Source: Stenotrophomonas koreensis (lineage in GTDB: Bacteria > Pseudomonadota > Gammaproteobacteria > Xanthomonadales > Xanthomonadaceae). From it: a stretch of 64,000 nucleotides of DNA. Made by a program: the position numbers and the translations under genes. Location: NCBI RefSeq assembly GCF_001431525.1, contig NZ_LDJH01000013.1:62001-126000 (forward strand). The letters are read 5' to 3'. This document shows positions 1 through 8,678 of this stretch, one piece after another (within the stretch, counting starts at the first letter, position 1; every line of letters begins with the position of its first letter). The notes below the pieces were generated by a model, which saw only the letters and a program-made list of their open reading frames with translations, made no database searches and had not been told where the DNA came from.

Positions 1-269
1 CGGTGGCCAGCCTGGACCTGTACTACCAGCGTGCGGTGATGCAGACCCTGCGTGGATTTGCCGACAGCGGCCGCAGCGCGCTGGTGGCCCTGCACGACCT
101 GGCGCTGGCCGCACGCTATTGCGACCGCCTGCTGCTGCTGGCCGATGGCCGCCTGCACGCGGCCGGCAGCCCGGCCCAGGTGCTGCAGGCCGACCTGCTT
201 CAAGCCGTGTATGGCCTGCCGGTACAGGTGGACCTGCAGGCACAACCACCGCACATCAGCTTCAGGTGA
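1..269 (+). CDS. ABC transporter ATP-binding protein, C-terminal part (iron/heme/vitamin B12 type), 5' truncated
   Basis: The reading frame enters from the left edge. About 89 codons of the ATPase C-terminus remain: a D-loop-like ASLD just after where Walker B would lie, then the H-loop region (VALHDLALAARYCDRLLLL) and the ADGRLHAAGSPAQVL segment typical of FecE/HmuV/BtuD ATPases, which energise inner-membrane uptake of iron chelates, heme or cobalamin. Walker A, the signature motif and Walker B lie outside the window. The next gene starts within a few bases of the stop, and its cobalamin-adenosyltransferase-like fold suggests a BtuD role. That assignment is inference; a siderophore or heme importer is equally possible from this fragment. 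Confidence 0.85.
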   Translation, partial: VASLDLYYQRAVMQTLRGFADSGRSALVALHDLALAARYCDRLLLLADGRLHAAGSPAQVLQADLLQAVYGLPVQVDLQAQPPHISFR

Positions 270-272
270 GTG

Positions 273-827
273 ATGAAACACAGCCGTGACCCCGACGAGA
301 ATTGCTACCCCTTCATCTATGAGGCCGGGGCGCTGTGCGACTTTGAGGTCTTCACCGACGAACTCTGTGGCCACCTTGGTGCGGCGCTGAGCCTGCTCGA
401 GGACCCGGCTTGCCAGGACATTGTCGATGACCTGGCCGCGATCCAGCCGCTGGCCTTCCATGCCAATGGTTCGGTGCGCGGGCGGCTGGCCATTGGCGAG
501 GCCGACATCGACTGGCTCAAGGCGCGGCTGCACTACTGGCGCCAGCAGCCCGGTGGCCATTACGCCGGCTTCGTGCTGCCGCGTGGTGCCCAGCCGGTGC
601 CGACGCTTCACCTGGGGCGTTCGGCCTGCAAGAAGGCCATCCGCGCCCTGGTGCAGGTGGAGCAGCAGGGCATCACGGTGCCGCTGCAGGTGCCACGCCT
701 GCTCAATGTGCTGTGCAACCTGCTGTTTGTGTTGACGCTGGTGATCAACCACCGGCGCGGGTTGGCCGAAGTGCCGTTTGTCAGCCTCAGCTATGGCCGT
801 GCAGTGGCGACCCGGCCCCGGGATTGA
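273..827 (+). CDS. Degenerate PduO-type cobalamin adenosyltransferase-like protein
   Basis: A protein of 184 aa. ATG 273 is chosen over GTG 270 because AGGTGAG at 264-270 gives better spacing. The C-terminal half follows the PduO/MMAB adenosyltransferase pattern by eye: GFVLPRGAQ (family LPGG), LHLGRSACKKAIRAL (family RxxCRRAER), then LNVLCNLLFVLTLVIN (family LNRLSDLLFVLAR). The N-terminal ATP-binding TxxGDxG motif is absent, and in the Arg-rich helix the family R-R-A-E-R reads K120-K121-A-I123-R124, so ATP binding is doubtful. It directly follows the ABC ATPase and is probably cotranscribed, suggesting corrinoid handling without catalysis. Family membership is read by eye. Confidence 0.6.
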   Translation: MKHSRDPDENCYPFIYEAGALCDFEVFTDELCGHLGAALSLLEDPACQDIVDDLAAIQPLAFHANGSVRGRLAIGEADIDWLKARLHYWRQQPGGHYAGFVLPRGAQPVPTLHLGRSACKKAIRALVQVEQQGITVPLQVPRLLNVLCNLLFVLTLVINHRRGLAEVPFVSLSYGRAVATRPRD

Positions 828-917
828 TGCAACCGGGCAGATGCCGGTCTGGCGATGATCGCCGCGCGAACCGGCCGCGCGGCCTGTTGACCACCTGCCA
901 CCCCCCAAGCGGTGCAA

Positions 918-1379
918 TCAGCGGAACAGGCGCTTGAGCGTGCGTCCCAGCCAGTTGCCGTCATCGTGTTCGCGCGCGAACCGGTTCAGGTGGTTTTTGA
1001 CCTGTTCGGCGTAGGCCTTGTCATCGCCGCGGATGTGGTTGAACAGCCAGCGCGAGAGCATCGTGCGCAGTTCATCGGTGATGTCCTCGCCGGCCTGGAA
1101 GCGCATGCGGTATTCGGACACGCGCTTGACGAACACCTCGTGCACGCGTTTGTGCGCGGCGCAGAAGGCGTAGCCGGCCTCTTCCATCAGCTCTTCTTCG
1201 AAGGCGAAATGCGACAGGGTGTAGTCGACCAGCTCATCGATCACCTCACCGACCACGGTGCGCTCCATCGAACGCTGGGCGTTGTACAGGTGGTTGAGCA
1301 TCTCCACGATGCGGCGGTGTTGCTGATCAATGACCTCGATACCCGTATTGAGATCGTCCTGCCAAACCAGAAGAGCCAT
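918..1379 (-). CDS. Bacteriohemerythrin
   Basis: A protein of 153 aa with the hemerythrin O2-binding four-helix bundle and di-iron ligand motifs in order: DQQH near residue 25, HFAFEE in the middle, HKRVH, and HIRGDDK near the end. Such proteins bind O2 reversibly and serve in oxygen sensing, storage or delivery in the cytoplasm. The open frame extends 26 codons further upstream, but ATG at 1379 follows an AAGGGGG ribosome-binding site and begins with the usual MALLVWQDD. It is a single gene, convergent with the gene on its left; its relation to the polyamine genes on its right is unclear. Confidence 0.9.
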   Translation of the reverse strand: MALLVWQDDLNTGIEVIDQQHRRIVEMLNHLYNAQRSMERTVVGEVIDELVDYTLSHFAFEEELMEEAGYAFCAAHKRVHEVFVKRVSEYRMRFQAGEDITDELRTMLSRWLFNHIRGDDKAYAEQVKNHLNRFAREHDDGNWLGRTLKRLFR

Positions 1380-1474
1380 CTGAGCATTCCCCCTTGCGAT
1401 GAGCGATTGGGGCGCAGCATAGGCGCGGGGCAGGGCGCCGGCGTTGATCTGGATCAAGCCGGCCGTTTGTGGGT

Positions 1475-2767
1475 TCAGCCCAGGCGGTCGCGCAGCTTGT
1501 ACCAGCTCATCGCTGCCACCAGCAGCGGCCGGCGCAGCAGGCGGCCGCCGGGGAAGGGCTGGTGCCTGATGGCCGCAAACGCATCCAGGCCTTCGGCCTG
1601 GCCGGTGATCGCGCGGGCAATCAGGTCGCCGGCCATGCCGGTGGCGGCCACGCCATGGCCGCAGAAGCCCTGGGCAAAGTACACATTGGCCGCCAGCCGG
1701 CCGAAGTGCGGGGCGCGGTTGCGGGTGATGTCGATCATGCCGCCCCAGACGTTTTCCAGGCCGACATCGGCCAGCTGGGGAAACACTGCATGCATGCGCC
1801 GGGTCATCGCCGCCTGCAGCCCCGGTGGCGGCAGTGCCGAATAGCTGGCCATGCCCCCAAACAGCAGGCGGTGGTCGGCACTGAGGCGGAAATAATCCAG
1901 TGCCCAGTTCACATCGGCCACGGCGATGTCATTGGCGATCAGCCCCGCGGCACGTTCTGCCCCCAGTGGCGGGGTCGCACCGACATAGGTACCCACCGGC
2001 ATGATGCGTTTTTCCAGCGCCGGATCGATGCCCTCCAGCAGGGCATTGCCGGCAATCACCGCAAACGGAGCCGTGATGCAGCCGTGCGAGGTATGTAGGC
2101 GGACCTGGCGGCCATGCTCGAGCCGGGTCACCGCGCTGTGCTCGTGGATGCGCACTCCCAGCTGGCGGGCGGCGCGTGCCAGCCCCAGCACATAACGCAG
2201 TGGATGCAGGTGGCCGGCATTGGCATCAAACAGGCCGGCAATGAAGCGCGGGCTGGCGACCTGTGCCTGCAGCTGGGCCTGGTCCCACAGCTGCAGTGGA
2301 TAGTCATACAGCGCGGCCATGCGCTCGGCCTGCCGCTGCAGGCCGGTGGCCTGGCGCGCGCTGATGGCGACATCGGCCGCGCCGGGCCGCCATTGGCAAT
2401 CGATCTGGAACTGATCGATCCGCTGTTTGAGCAGTGCCAGGCCCTGGCGCGAATAGTCGAACAGCACTCTTGCGTGGGCTTGGCCGGTGAGGCCTTCGAG
2501 CACCTGCTGGTCGCAGCCAAAACCGACCAAGGCCTGCCCGCCATTGCGCCCGGAGGCGCCCCAGCCGACCCGCTGCGCTTCCAGTACCACCACCTCCAGC
2601 CCCTGCTGGGCCAGTGAAACCGCCGCACCCAGCCCGGTAAGGCCGGCACCGAGGATCACCACGTCCGCCTGCCGGCTGCCGGCCAGGGGCGGCAGCGACA
2701 CTGGCGGAGGAATGCTGCTGGTGTACCAGCTGGGACGGTAGCCGGCAGGAGGGTTCTGGATGCTCAC
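1475..2767 (-). CDS. puuB: FAD-dependent oxidoreductase, gamma-glutamylputrescine oxidase-like
   Basis: A protein of about 430 aa of the DAO/PuuB flavin amine-oxidase family. It shows the dinucleotide fold [18 protein letters not shown], then [20 protein letters not shown], typical of PuuB and glycine-oxidase-like enzymes, and a C-terminal [18 protein letters not shown] flavin-binding segment. PuuB oxidises gamma-glutamylputrescine to the aldehyde, releasing ammonia and H2O2. The assignment rests on the neighbours: a PuuA-like ligase starts divergently 163 bases away, followed by a polyamine importer and a semialdehyde dehydrogenase. The start is uncertain: GTG 2767 (VSIQNPP) is preferred, GTG 2773 is possible, and the open frame reaches 2827 without a convincing ribosome-binding site. 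Confidence 0.75.
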   Translation of the reverse strand: MSIQNPPAGYRPSWYTSSIPPPVSLPPLAGSRQADVVILGAGLTGLGAAVSLAQQGLEVVVLEAQRVGWGASGRNGGQALVGFGCDQQVLEGLTGQAHARVLFDYSRQGLALLKQRIDQFQIDCQWRPGAADVAISARQATGLQRQAERMAALYDYPLQLWDQAQLQAQVASPRFIAGLFDANAGHLHPLRYVLGLARAARQLGVRIHEHSAVTRLEHGRQVRLHTSHGCITAPFAVIAGNALLEGIDPALEKRIMPVGTYVGATPPLGAERAAGLIANDIAVADVNWALDYFRLSADHRLLFGGMASYSALPPPGLQAAMTRRMHAVFPQLADVGLENVWGGMIDITRNRAPHFGRLAANVYFAQGFCGHGVAATGMAGDLIARAITGQAEGLDAFAAIRHQPFPGGRLLRRPLLVAAMSWYKLRDRLG

Positions 2768-2811
2768 CGGCACATGATAGGGGCAGTGGGCCGGCCCGGT
2801 GCAGTGGCGCG

Positions 2812-2825
2812 GTTGCCGTGGCAAC
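2812..2825. promoter_or_regulatory. Palindrome in the puuB-puuA divergent promoter region (candidate operator)
   Basis: GTTGCC-GT-GGCAAC is a perfect inverted repeat with a 2-base spacer lying between the divergent puuB-like and puuA-like genes. Its size and position suit a dimeric repressor controlling both directions (inference). No regulator gene lies in the window next to it. Confidence 0.35.
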
Positions 2826-2929
2826 ACACTGCGGAGTAACGTGCCCGGGCTGGCAGGGCATGATACGCCCCTGCAGGCTGCTGCCCGGTGCTGGTACCGG
2901 TGTGTGGTGGCCCATCACCGGAGGTCCTG

Positions 2930-4330
2930 ATGTCCAACCGTTCCCGCTCCCGTACCCGCAGCCGACTGCCGGTGGCAGCGCCGCCACCAGAGAGCACCCT
3001 GCTGCGCTGGTTGCGTGACAAGCGCATCACCGAGGTCGAGTGCCTGGTGCCGGACCTGACCGGCAACGCGCGCGGCAAGATCATCCCGGCCGACAAGTTC
3101 CGTCACGATTACGGCACCCGGCTGCCAGAAGGCATCTTCGCCACCACCGTGACCGGCGATTTTCCCGACGACTACCACGAAATCATCCCGCCGTCGGATT
3201 CGGACATGCTGCTGCGCCCGGATCCTGCGACCGTGCGCATGGTGCCCTGGGCCGCCGACCCGACCGCGCAGATCATCCATGACTGCGTCACCCGCAGCGG
3301 CCAGCCGCATGAACTGGCCCCGCGCAACGTGCTGCGGCGGGTGCTGGCCGAGTACGAACGCATCGGCCTGCGCCCGGTGGTGGCGCCGGAGCTGGAATTT
3401 TTCCTGGTGCAGAAAAACACCGATCCGGATTTCCCGCTGCAGCCGCCGGCCGGGCGTTCGGGGCGCCCGGAGACCGCCCGCCAGTCCTACTCCATCGATG
3501 CGGTCAATGAGTTCGACCCGATCCTGGACCTGATGTACGACTACTGCGATGCGATGGAACTGGACGTGGACACCCTGATCCACGAATCCGGTGCCGCGCA
3601 GCTGGAGGTCAACTTCACCCATGCCGATGCGATGGGCCTGGCCGACCAGGTGTTCCTGTTCAAGCGCACGATGCGCGAGGCCGCGCTGCGTCATGGCATC
3701 TACGCCACCTTCCTGGCCAAGCCGATGGAGAACGAGCCGGGTAGCGCGATGCACATCCACCAGAGCCTGGTCCGGGTCGCCGACGGGGTGAACGTGTTCT
3801 CCGGCGAGGTCGAGGGCGAGATCAGCCCGCTGCTGGGCCATTACATCGCCGGGCTGCAGAAGTATGTGCCGGCGGCGATGGCGTTCTTCGCCCCCAACGT
3901 CAACTCCTACCGCCGGTTGATGTTTGGCGAGGTCTCCCCGTCCAACGTGCACTGGGGCTATGACAACCGTACCTGCGGCCTGCGCGTGCCGCTGGACAGC
4001 CATGAGAACATGCGGGTGGAAAGCCGTTTTGCCGGCTCCGATGCCAACCCGTACCTGGCCATGGCCGCGACCCTGGCCTGTGGCCTGCTCGGCATCCGCG
4101 AACAACTGCAGCCGACCCCGGCACAGACCGGCAGTGCCAAGGTGCTCGGCTATGACCTGCCGCGCTCGCTGGGCGAGGCGCTGGACCACCTGCAGGCGTG
4201 CCAGCCGTTGCAGGAACTGATCGGGCCGCGCTTCTGCCGGGCCTACACCTCGGTCAAGCACAAGGAGTATGAAACCTTCTTCCGCGTGATCAGCTCCTGG
4301 GAACGCGAGTTTTTGCTGCTCAATGTCTGA
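2930..4330 (+). CDS. puuA: Glutamine synthetase family protein, gamma-glutamylputrescine synthetase-like
   Basis: A protein of 466 aa. ATG 2930 is preceded by GGAGG seven bases upstream; an upstream GTG at 2888 in the same frame is less likely. It has the glutamine-synthetase beta-grasp N-terminus (LVPDLTGNARGKIIP) and catalytic ATP/metal motifs: APELEFFL, GAAQLEVNF, PGSAMHIHQSL, NSYRRL and the arginine loop RVESRFAGSDANPYLAMAA. PuuA ligates glutamate to putrescine with ATP, the entry step of the Puu pathway. It is shorter and more divergent in its N-terminus than GlnA, lacks the GlnA adenylylation-loop context, and sits between PuuB-like and polyamine-transport genes, which supports PuuA rather than nitrogen-assimilating GlnA. 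Confidence 0.82.
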   Translation: MSNRSRSRTRSRLPVAAPPPESTLLRWLRDKRITEVECLVPDLTGNARGKIIPADKFRHDYGTRLPEGIFATTVTGDFPDDYHEIIPPSDSDMLLRPDPATVRMVPWAADPTAQIIHDCVTRSGQPHELAPRNVLRRVLAEYERIGLRPVVAPELEFFLVQKNTDPDFPLQPPAGRSGRPETARQSYSIDAVNEFDPILDLMYDYCDAMELDVDTLIHESGAAQLEVNFTHADAMGLADQVFLFKRTMREAALRHGIYATFLAKPMENEPGSAMHIHQSLVRVADGVNVFSGEVEGEISPLLGHYIAGLQKYVPAAMAFFAPNVNSYRRLMFGEVSPSNVHWGYDNRTCGLRVPLDSHENMRVESRFAGSDANPYLAMAATLACGLLGIREQLQPTPAQTGSAKVLGYDLPRSLGEALDHLQACQPLQELIGPRFCRAYTSVKHKEYETFFRVISSWEREFLLLNV

Positions 4331-4453
4331 TCACACGGCACTGCGACCTGTCCATGCAAACTCCAGCGCTGGCGTTGCAGCCCCATGGCCGTTACGCTGG
4401 CGCCCGCGCCGGCACTGACGGCGGACCTTTCAAGCACCGTACTGGAGACACTG

Positions 4454-5566
4454 ATGAAGCTACGCACCCTCTCTGCCGGCCTGGTGGCCGCCATCCTCAC
4501 CGCTTGCGGCGGTGGCAGCACGGAGGGCGAAGCTGCCAAACAGGTTGTCAATGTCTATAACTATTCGGACTACATCGCCGAAGACACCATCCCGAATTTT
4601 GAAGCCGCTACCGGCATCAAGGTCACCTACGACGTGTTTGACAGCGACGAGATGGTCGAAGCCAAGCTACTGGCCGGTGACAGTGGCTACGACGTGGTGG
4701 TGCCGACCCTGAACTTCTTCGGCCGCCAGATCCAGGCCGGCGTGTTCCTGGAGCTGGACAAGGCCAAGATCCCGAACCTGGCCAACCTGGACGCCGACAT
4801 CATGGCCCGCATCGCCGGCCAGGATCCGGACAACAAGTACGGCGTGCCGTACATGATGGGCACCACCGGTATTGGCTACAACGTGGCCAAGCTGAAGGAG
4901 CGCTTCGGCGAGGACACCGAGATCGGCAACAGCTGGGACCTGGTCTTCAAGCCGGAAAACATCGCCAAGATGAAGGACTGCGGTGTCACCCTGCTCGACA
5001 CCCCGGCCGACATGCTGCCGATCGCCCTGCACTACCTGGGCCTGGACCCGCACTCGTCCAATGAGGCTGACCTGACCAAGGCCGCCGACCTGCTCAAGTC
5101 GATCCGTCCGTACGTGCAGAACTTCCATTCCAGCCAGTACGTTTCCTCGCTGGCCAATGGCAGCACCTGCCTGGTTGTGGGTTGGTCCGGTGACATCATC
5201 CAGGCCCGTGACCGCGCCGAGGAAGCCGGCAACGGGGTGGAAGTGGCCTATTCGATCCCGGTCGAAGGGGCGCCGCAGTGGTTTGACATGCTGGCCATCC
5301 CGGCCGATGCCAAGAACGTAGATGCTGCCTATGCCTTCATCAACTACATGCTTGATGCCAAGGTTGCGGCCAACAACACCAACTTCATCCAGTACGCCAA
5401 CCCGGTTGCGACCGCGACCCCGCTGGTGGACCCGGAAATCAGTGCGGATCCGACCATCTACCCGCCGGCCGATGTCGCCGCGCGCATGTTCACCTACGCG
5501 GTCAACAACCCGGAAACCGACCGGCTGTATACCCGCCTGTGGACCGAGATCAAGACCGGCCGTTGA
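4454..5566 (+). CDS. potF: Polyamine ABC transporter substrate-binding lipoprotein (PotF-like)
   Basis: A protein of 370 aa. ATG 4454 follows TGGAG. The N-terminus is a lipoprotein signal with lipobox LTAC, so the mature protein would be membrane-anchored through Cys18; the E. coli PotF paralogue is soluble periplasmic. Polyamine-site features of the PotD/PotF family are visible: YNYSDYI near the start of the mature protein, GWSGDI near residue 240, and WFDMLAIP near residue 275. It delivers putrescine/spermidine to the permease encoded just downstream (potG-potH-potI), and the cargo feeds the PuuA/PuuB pathway. The gap to potG holds a stable hairpin that may set a higher level of this subunit. 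Confidence 0.88.
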   Translation: MKLRTLSAGLVAAILTACGGGSTEGEAAKQVVNVYNYSDYIAEDTIPNFEAATGIKVTYDVFDSDEMVEAKLLAGDSGYDVVVPTLNFFGRQIQAGVFLELDKAKIPNLANLDADIMARIAGQDPDNKYGVPYMMGTTGIGYNVAKLKERFGEDTEIGNSWDLVFKPENIAKMKDCGVTLLDTPADMLPIALHYLGLDPHSSNEADLTKAADLLKSIRPYVQNFHSSQYVSSLANGSTCLVVGWSGDIIQARDRAEEAGNGVEVAYSIPVEGAPQWFDMLAIPADAKNVDAAYAFINYMLDAKVAANNTNFIQYANPVATATPLVDPEISADPTIYPPADVAARMFTYAVNNPETDRLYTRLWTEIKTGR

Positions 5567-5597
5567 GCCTGTCCTGGCCGTGGATCCGGCCACACAC

Positions 5598-5629
5598 CGG
5601 CAGGGTTGGCCTTGGCGCCGGCCCTGCCG
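5598..5629 (+). other. Stem-loop between potF and potG
   Basis: CGGCAGGG (5598-5605) pairs perfectly with CCCTGCCG (5622-5629) across a 16-base loop. No T-tract follows, so it is unlikely to be a full terminator. Intercistronic hairpins after binding-protein genes commonly protect the upstream message from 3' decay (inference). Confidence 0.4.
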
Positions 5630-5714
5630 TCACCACGAGATTTGATTGGCGCACGCCGCTGCGCCGATCCATGCAGGCGGACGTGCGTTCCGCCTTTTCC
5701 TTTGAGGGATGGCC

Positions 5715-6854
5715 ATGGCCGCAACACAACCCGTGATCGAGCATGTACCCGGCGCCACTGCCACTGGCAACGGTTATCTCTCGCTGGTGGGCGTGCGCAA
5801 GGAATACGACGGCTTCGTCGCCGTGGACAATGTCTCGCTGGACATCGGCAAGGGCGAGATCTTTGCCCTGCTCGGTGGCTCGGGCAGTGGCAAATCGACG
5901 CTGTTGCGTTGCCTGGCCGGGTTTGAAACCCCCAGCGCCGGTGAAATCCGCCTCGATGGCCAGCTGCTCAACGGCCTGCCGCCGTACGAGCGCCCGGTCA
6001 ACATGATGTTCCAGTCCTATGCACTGTTTCCGCACATGAGCGTGGAGCAGAACATCGCCTTCGGCCTGAAGCAGGACGGCATGGCCAAGGACGCCATCGC
6101 CGCGCGGGTGGCCGAGATGCTGGCGCTGGTACAGCTGGGTCATCTGGGCAAGCGCAAGCCGCACCAACTTTCCGGTGGCCAGCAGCAGCGCGTGGCGCTG
6201 GCCCGTTCGCTGGCCAAGAGCCCGAAACTGCTGCTGCTGGACGAGCCGATGGGCGCGCTGGACAAGAAGCTGCGCTCGCGCATGCAGCTGGAGCTGGTGG
6301 ACATCATCGAGCAGCTGGGCGTGACCTGCGTGATGGTCACCCATGACCAGGAAGAGGCGATGACCATGGCCCACCGCATGGCGGTGATGGACCAGGGCTG
6401 GATCCAGCAGGTCGGCATCCCCTCGGACATCTACGAGCAGCCGGCCAACCGTTTCGTGGCCAGCTTCATCGGCTCGGTCAACCTGATCGATGGCGTCATC
6501 GACGAGGACCTGCCCGAGTACGTCACCGTGCGCACCCCGGATTTCCCGGCCCCGGTCTACATCGGCCACGGCATCACCTGCTATGAAGGCCAGCCGGTGT
6601 CCTTTGCGCTGCGCCCGGAAAAGGTCCATATCGCCAAGGAAGAGCCGGAAGGCCCTTACAACAAGGCGCGCGGGGTGGTCGAGGACATTGCCTATTTCGG
6701 CAGCCACTCGGTCTACCACGTGCGCCTGCCGTCCGGGGCCAGGATCATGGCCAACTTCGCCAACATGAAGCGCTGGGACAGCGATGGCATCACCTGGAAG
6801 GATGAGGTCTGGGTGTCCTGGCGCGACAACGACGGCGTGGTGCTGGTGTCATGA
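5715..6854 (+). CDS. potG: Polyamine ABC transporter ATP-binding protein (PotG/PotA-like)
   Basis: A protein of 379 aa. Of the two in-frame ATGs (5709 and 5715), 5715 is chosen because GAGG at 5704-5707 is seven bases upstream of it but touches 5709. Motifs in order: Walker A GGSGSGKST, Q-loop MFQSYALFPHM, signature LSGGQQQRVALARSLA, Walker B LLLLDEP, D-loop GALDKKLR, H-loop VTHDQEEAM, then a C-terminal TOBE-type regulatory domain (about residues 245-379). It powers polyamine import through the two permeases encoded next. Its stop overlaps the potH start (ATGA). Confidence 0.92.
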   Translation: MAATQPVIEHVPGATATGNGYLSLVGVRKEYDGFVAVDNVSLDIGKGEIFALLGGSGSGKSTLLRCLAGFETPSAGEIRLDGQLLNGLPPYERPVNMMFQSYALFPHMSVEQNIAFGLKQDGMAKDAIAARVAEMLALVQLGHLGKRKPHQLSGGQQQRVALARSLAKSPKLLLLDEPMGALDKKLRSRMQLELVDIIEQLGVTCVMVTHDQEEAMTMAHRMAVMDQGWIQQVGIPSDIYEQPANRFVASFIGSVNLIDGVIDEDLPEYVTVRTPDFPAPVYIGHGITCYEGQPVSFALRPEKVHIAKEEPEGPYNKARGVVEDIAYFGSHSVYHVRLPSGARIMANFANMKRWDSDGITWKDEVWVSWRDNDGVVLVS

Positions 6855-7765
6855 GTGCGCTGACCCGGTTCAAGCCGGCATGGCCGGACGTGCGCAAGCT
6901 GGTAACCGCGTTGCCGTACCTGTGGCTGCTGCTGTTTTTCGCGGTGCCGTTCCTGATCGTGGCGCGGATCAGCTTTTCCAGCGCGGCCAGCGCGATGCCG
7001 CCGTACACCGATGTGGTCGGCTACAGCGAGCGCGCGCTGCAGATCACCCTGAACCTGGGCAACTACCTGGCACTGCTGGGTGACAGCCAGTACATGCTGG
7101 CCTACCTGAGCTCGATCAAGGTCGCGCTGATCGCCACCGTGCTGACGTTGCTGATCGGCTACCCGATGGCCTATGTCATCGCCGGCATGCAGCCGGCCAC
7201 CCGCAGCGTGCTGATGATGCTGGTGGTGCTGCCGTCGTGGACCTCGTTCCTGATCCGGGTGTATGCCTGGATCGGCATCCTGGACACCCACGGCATCCTC
7301 AACCGCACGCTGATGGCCATCGGCATCATCGACAGCCCGCTGCGCATTCTCTACACCCCGACCGCCGCCTATATCGGCCTGGTCTATTGCTACCTGCCGT
7401 TCATGGTGCTGCCGCTGTACGCCAACCTGGTCAAGCATGACCGCCGGCTGCTCGAGGCCGCCTACGACCTCGGCGCCAAGCCGTGGCAGGCCTTCGTGCG
7501 CATCACCCTGCCATTGTCCAAGGCGGGCATCATCGCCGGCTGCATGCTGGTGATGATTCCGGCCATCGGTGAGTTCGTGATCCCGGAAATGCTCGGTGGC
7601 CCGGATACGCTGATGATCGGCCGGGTGCTGTGGGGCGAGTTCTTCAACAACCGCGACTGGCCGATGGCCTCGGCGGTGGCCATCATCATGCTGCTGATCC
7701 TGCTGGTGCCGATCCTGGTGTTCAACCGCTTCCAGCAGAAGGAAATGGAGGGCAAGCTGACATGA
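6851..7765 (+). CDS. potH: Polyamine ABC transporter permease (PotH/PotB-like)
   Basis: A protein of 304 aa with about six hydrophobic helices (first at roughly residues 22-45) and the EAA-loop ATPase contact LLEAAYDLGAKPWQAFVRITLPL near residue 200. The long periplasmic segment after helix 1 is typical of PotH/PotB. It forms the inner-membrane pore together with the PotI-like partner. Its start overlaps the potG stop and its stop overlaps the potI start, both as ATGA, indicating translational coupling. Confidence 0.92.
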   Translation: MSALTRFKPAWPDVRKLVTALPYLWLLLFFAVPFLIVARISFSSAASAMPPYTDVVGYSERALQITLNLGNYLALLGDSQYMLAYLSSIKVALIATVLTLLIGYPMAYVIAGMQPATRSVLMMLVVLPSWTSFLIRVYAWIGILDTHGILNRTLMAIGIIDSPLRILYTPTAAYIGLVYCYLPFMVLPLYANLVKHDRRLLEAAYDLGAKPWQAFVRITLPLSKAGIIAGCMLVMIPAIGEFVIPEMLGGPDTLMIGRVLWGEFFNNRDWPMASAVAIIMLLILLVPILVFNRFQQKEMEGKLT

Positions 7766-8607
7766 GCATGCCCGGCAAGCGTCCCTGGCTGGGCTGGGCG
7801 GTACTGGCCGCCGGCTTTGCCTTCCTCTACCTGCCGATCCTGTTGCTGATGGTGTATTCGTTCAACGAATCGCGCCTGGCCACGGTGTGGACCGGTTTTT
7901 CGACCAAGTGGTATGGCGAGCTGCTGCGTGACCGCCAGTTGCTGCAGGCGGCCTGGATCAGCCTGAAGGTGGCCTTCTGGACCGCCAGTGCGGCGGTGGT
8001 GCTGGGCACGATGGCCGCGCTGGCGATGGTGCGCTTTGGCCGTTTCCGCGGCCGCACCGGCTTTGGCGCGCTGGTTACCGCACCGCTGGTGATGCCCGAG
8101 GTGATCCTGGGCCTGTCCACGCTGCTGCTGCTGGTCTCGATGGGCGGGCTGTTCGGGCTGCCGTCCAAGGGCCTGGTGGCGATCTGGATCGCGCATGTCA
8201 CCTTCACCCTGGCCTACGTCACCGTGGTGGTGTCCTCGCGGCTGCAGGAACTGGACCGTTCGCTGGAAGAGGCGGCGATGGACCTGGGCGCCAACCGGAT
8301 CAAGACCTTCTTCCAGATCACCCTGCCGATCATCGCCCCGGCGCTGGTCGCTGGCTGGCTGCTTGCCTTCACCCTGTCGCTGGATGACGTGGTGATTGCC
8401 AGCTTCCTGTCCGGGCCGAGCTCGACCACCTTGCCGATCAAGATCTTCGCCTCGGTGCGCCTGGGGGTCAGCCCGAAGATCAACGCGCTGGCCACGATCA
8501 TGGTGCTGGCGGTGTCGCTGATCGCGGTGATCGGCTGGTGGCTGATGGCACGCAGTGAAAAACGCCGCGCGCGTGAAGTGCAGCAGGCGTTGAAGGACAA
8601 CGGCTGA
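7762..8607 (+). CDS. potI: Polyamine ABC transporter permease (PotI/PotC-like)
   Basis: A protein of 281 aa. ATG 7762 overlaps the potH stop (ATGA); the open frame runs further upstream but only inside potH. There are about six transmembrane helices and an EAA loop, SLEEAAMDLGANRIKTFFQITLPI. The family N-terminus with FLYLPILLLMVYSFNES and the DDVVIASF segment are clear. It is the second half of the polyamine channel. Confidence 0.92.
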   Translation: MSMPGKRPWLGWAVLAAGFAFLYLPILLLMVYSFNESRLATVWTGFSTKWYGELLRDRQLLQAAWISLKVAFWTASAAVVLGTMAALAMVRFGRFRGRTGFGALVTAPLVMPEVILGLSTLLLLVSMGGLFGLPSKGLVAIWIAHVTFTLAYVTVVVSSRLQELDRSLEEAAMDLGANRIKTFFQITLPIIAPALVAGWLLAFTLSLDDVVIASFLSGPSSTTLPIKIFASVRLGVSPKINALATIMVLAVSLIAVIGWWLMARSEKRRAREVQQALKDNG

Positions 8608-8678
8608 GCCGTCTGCTGCAGCCGTTTCGGCCTGCCGGCCTACAATGGCCGGCATCGACTAACGGGAGCCTGCAGACA

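Noticed and set aside
2830..2870. Sigma-54 promoter upstream of puuA
   Set aside because: GG and GC elements are present, but their spacing does not fit the -24/-12 pattern.
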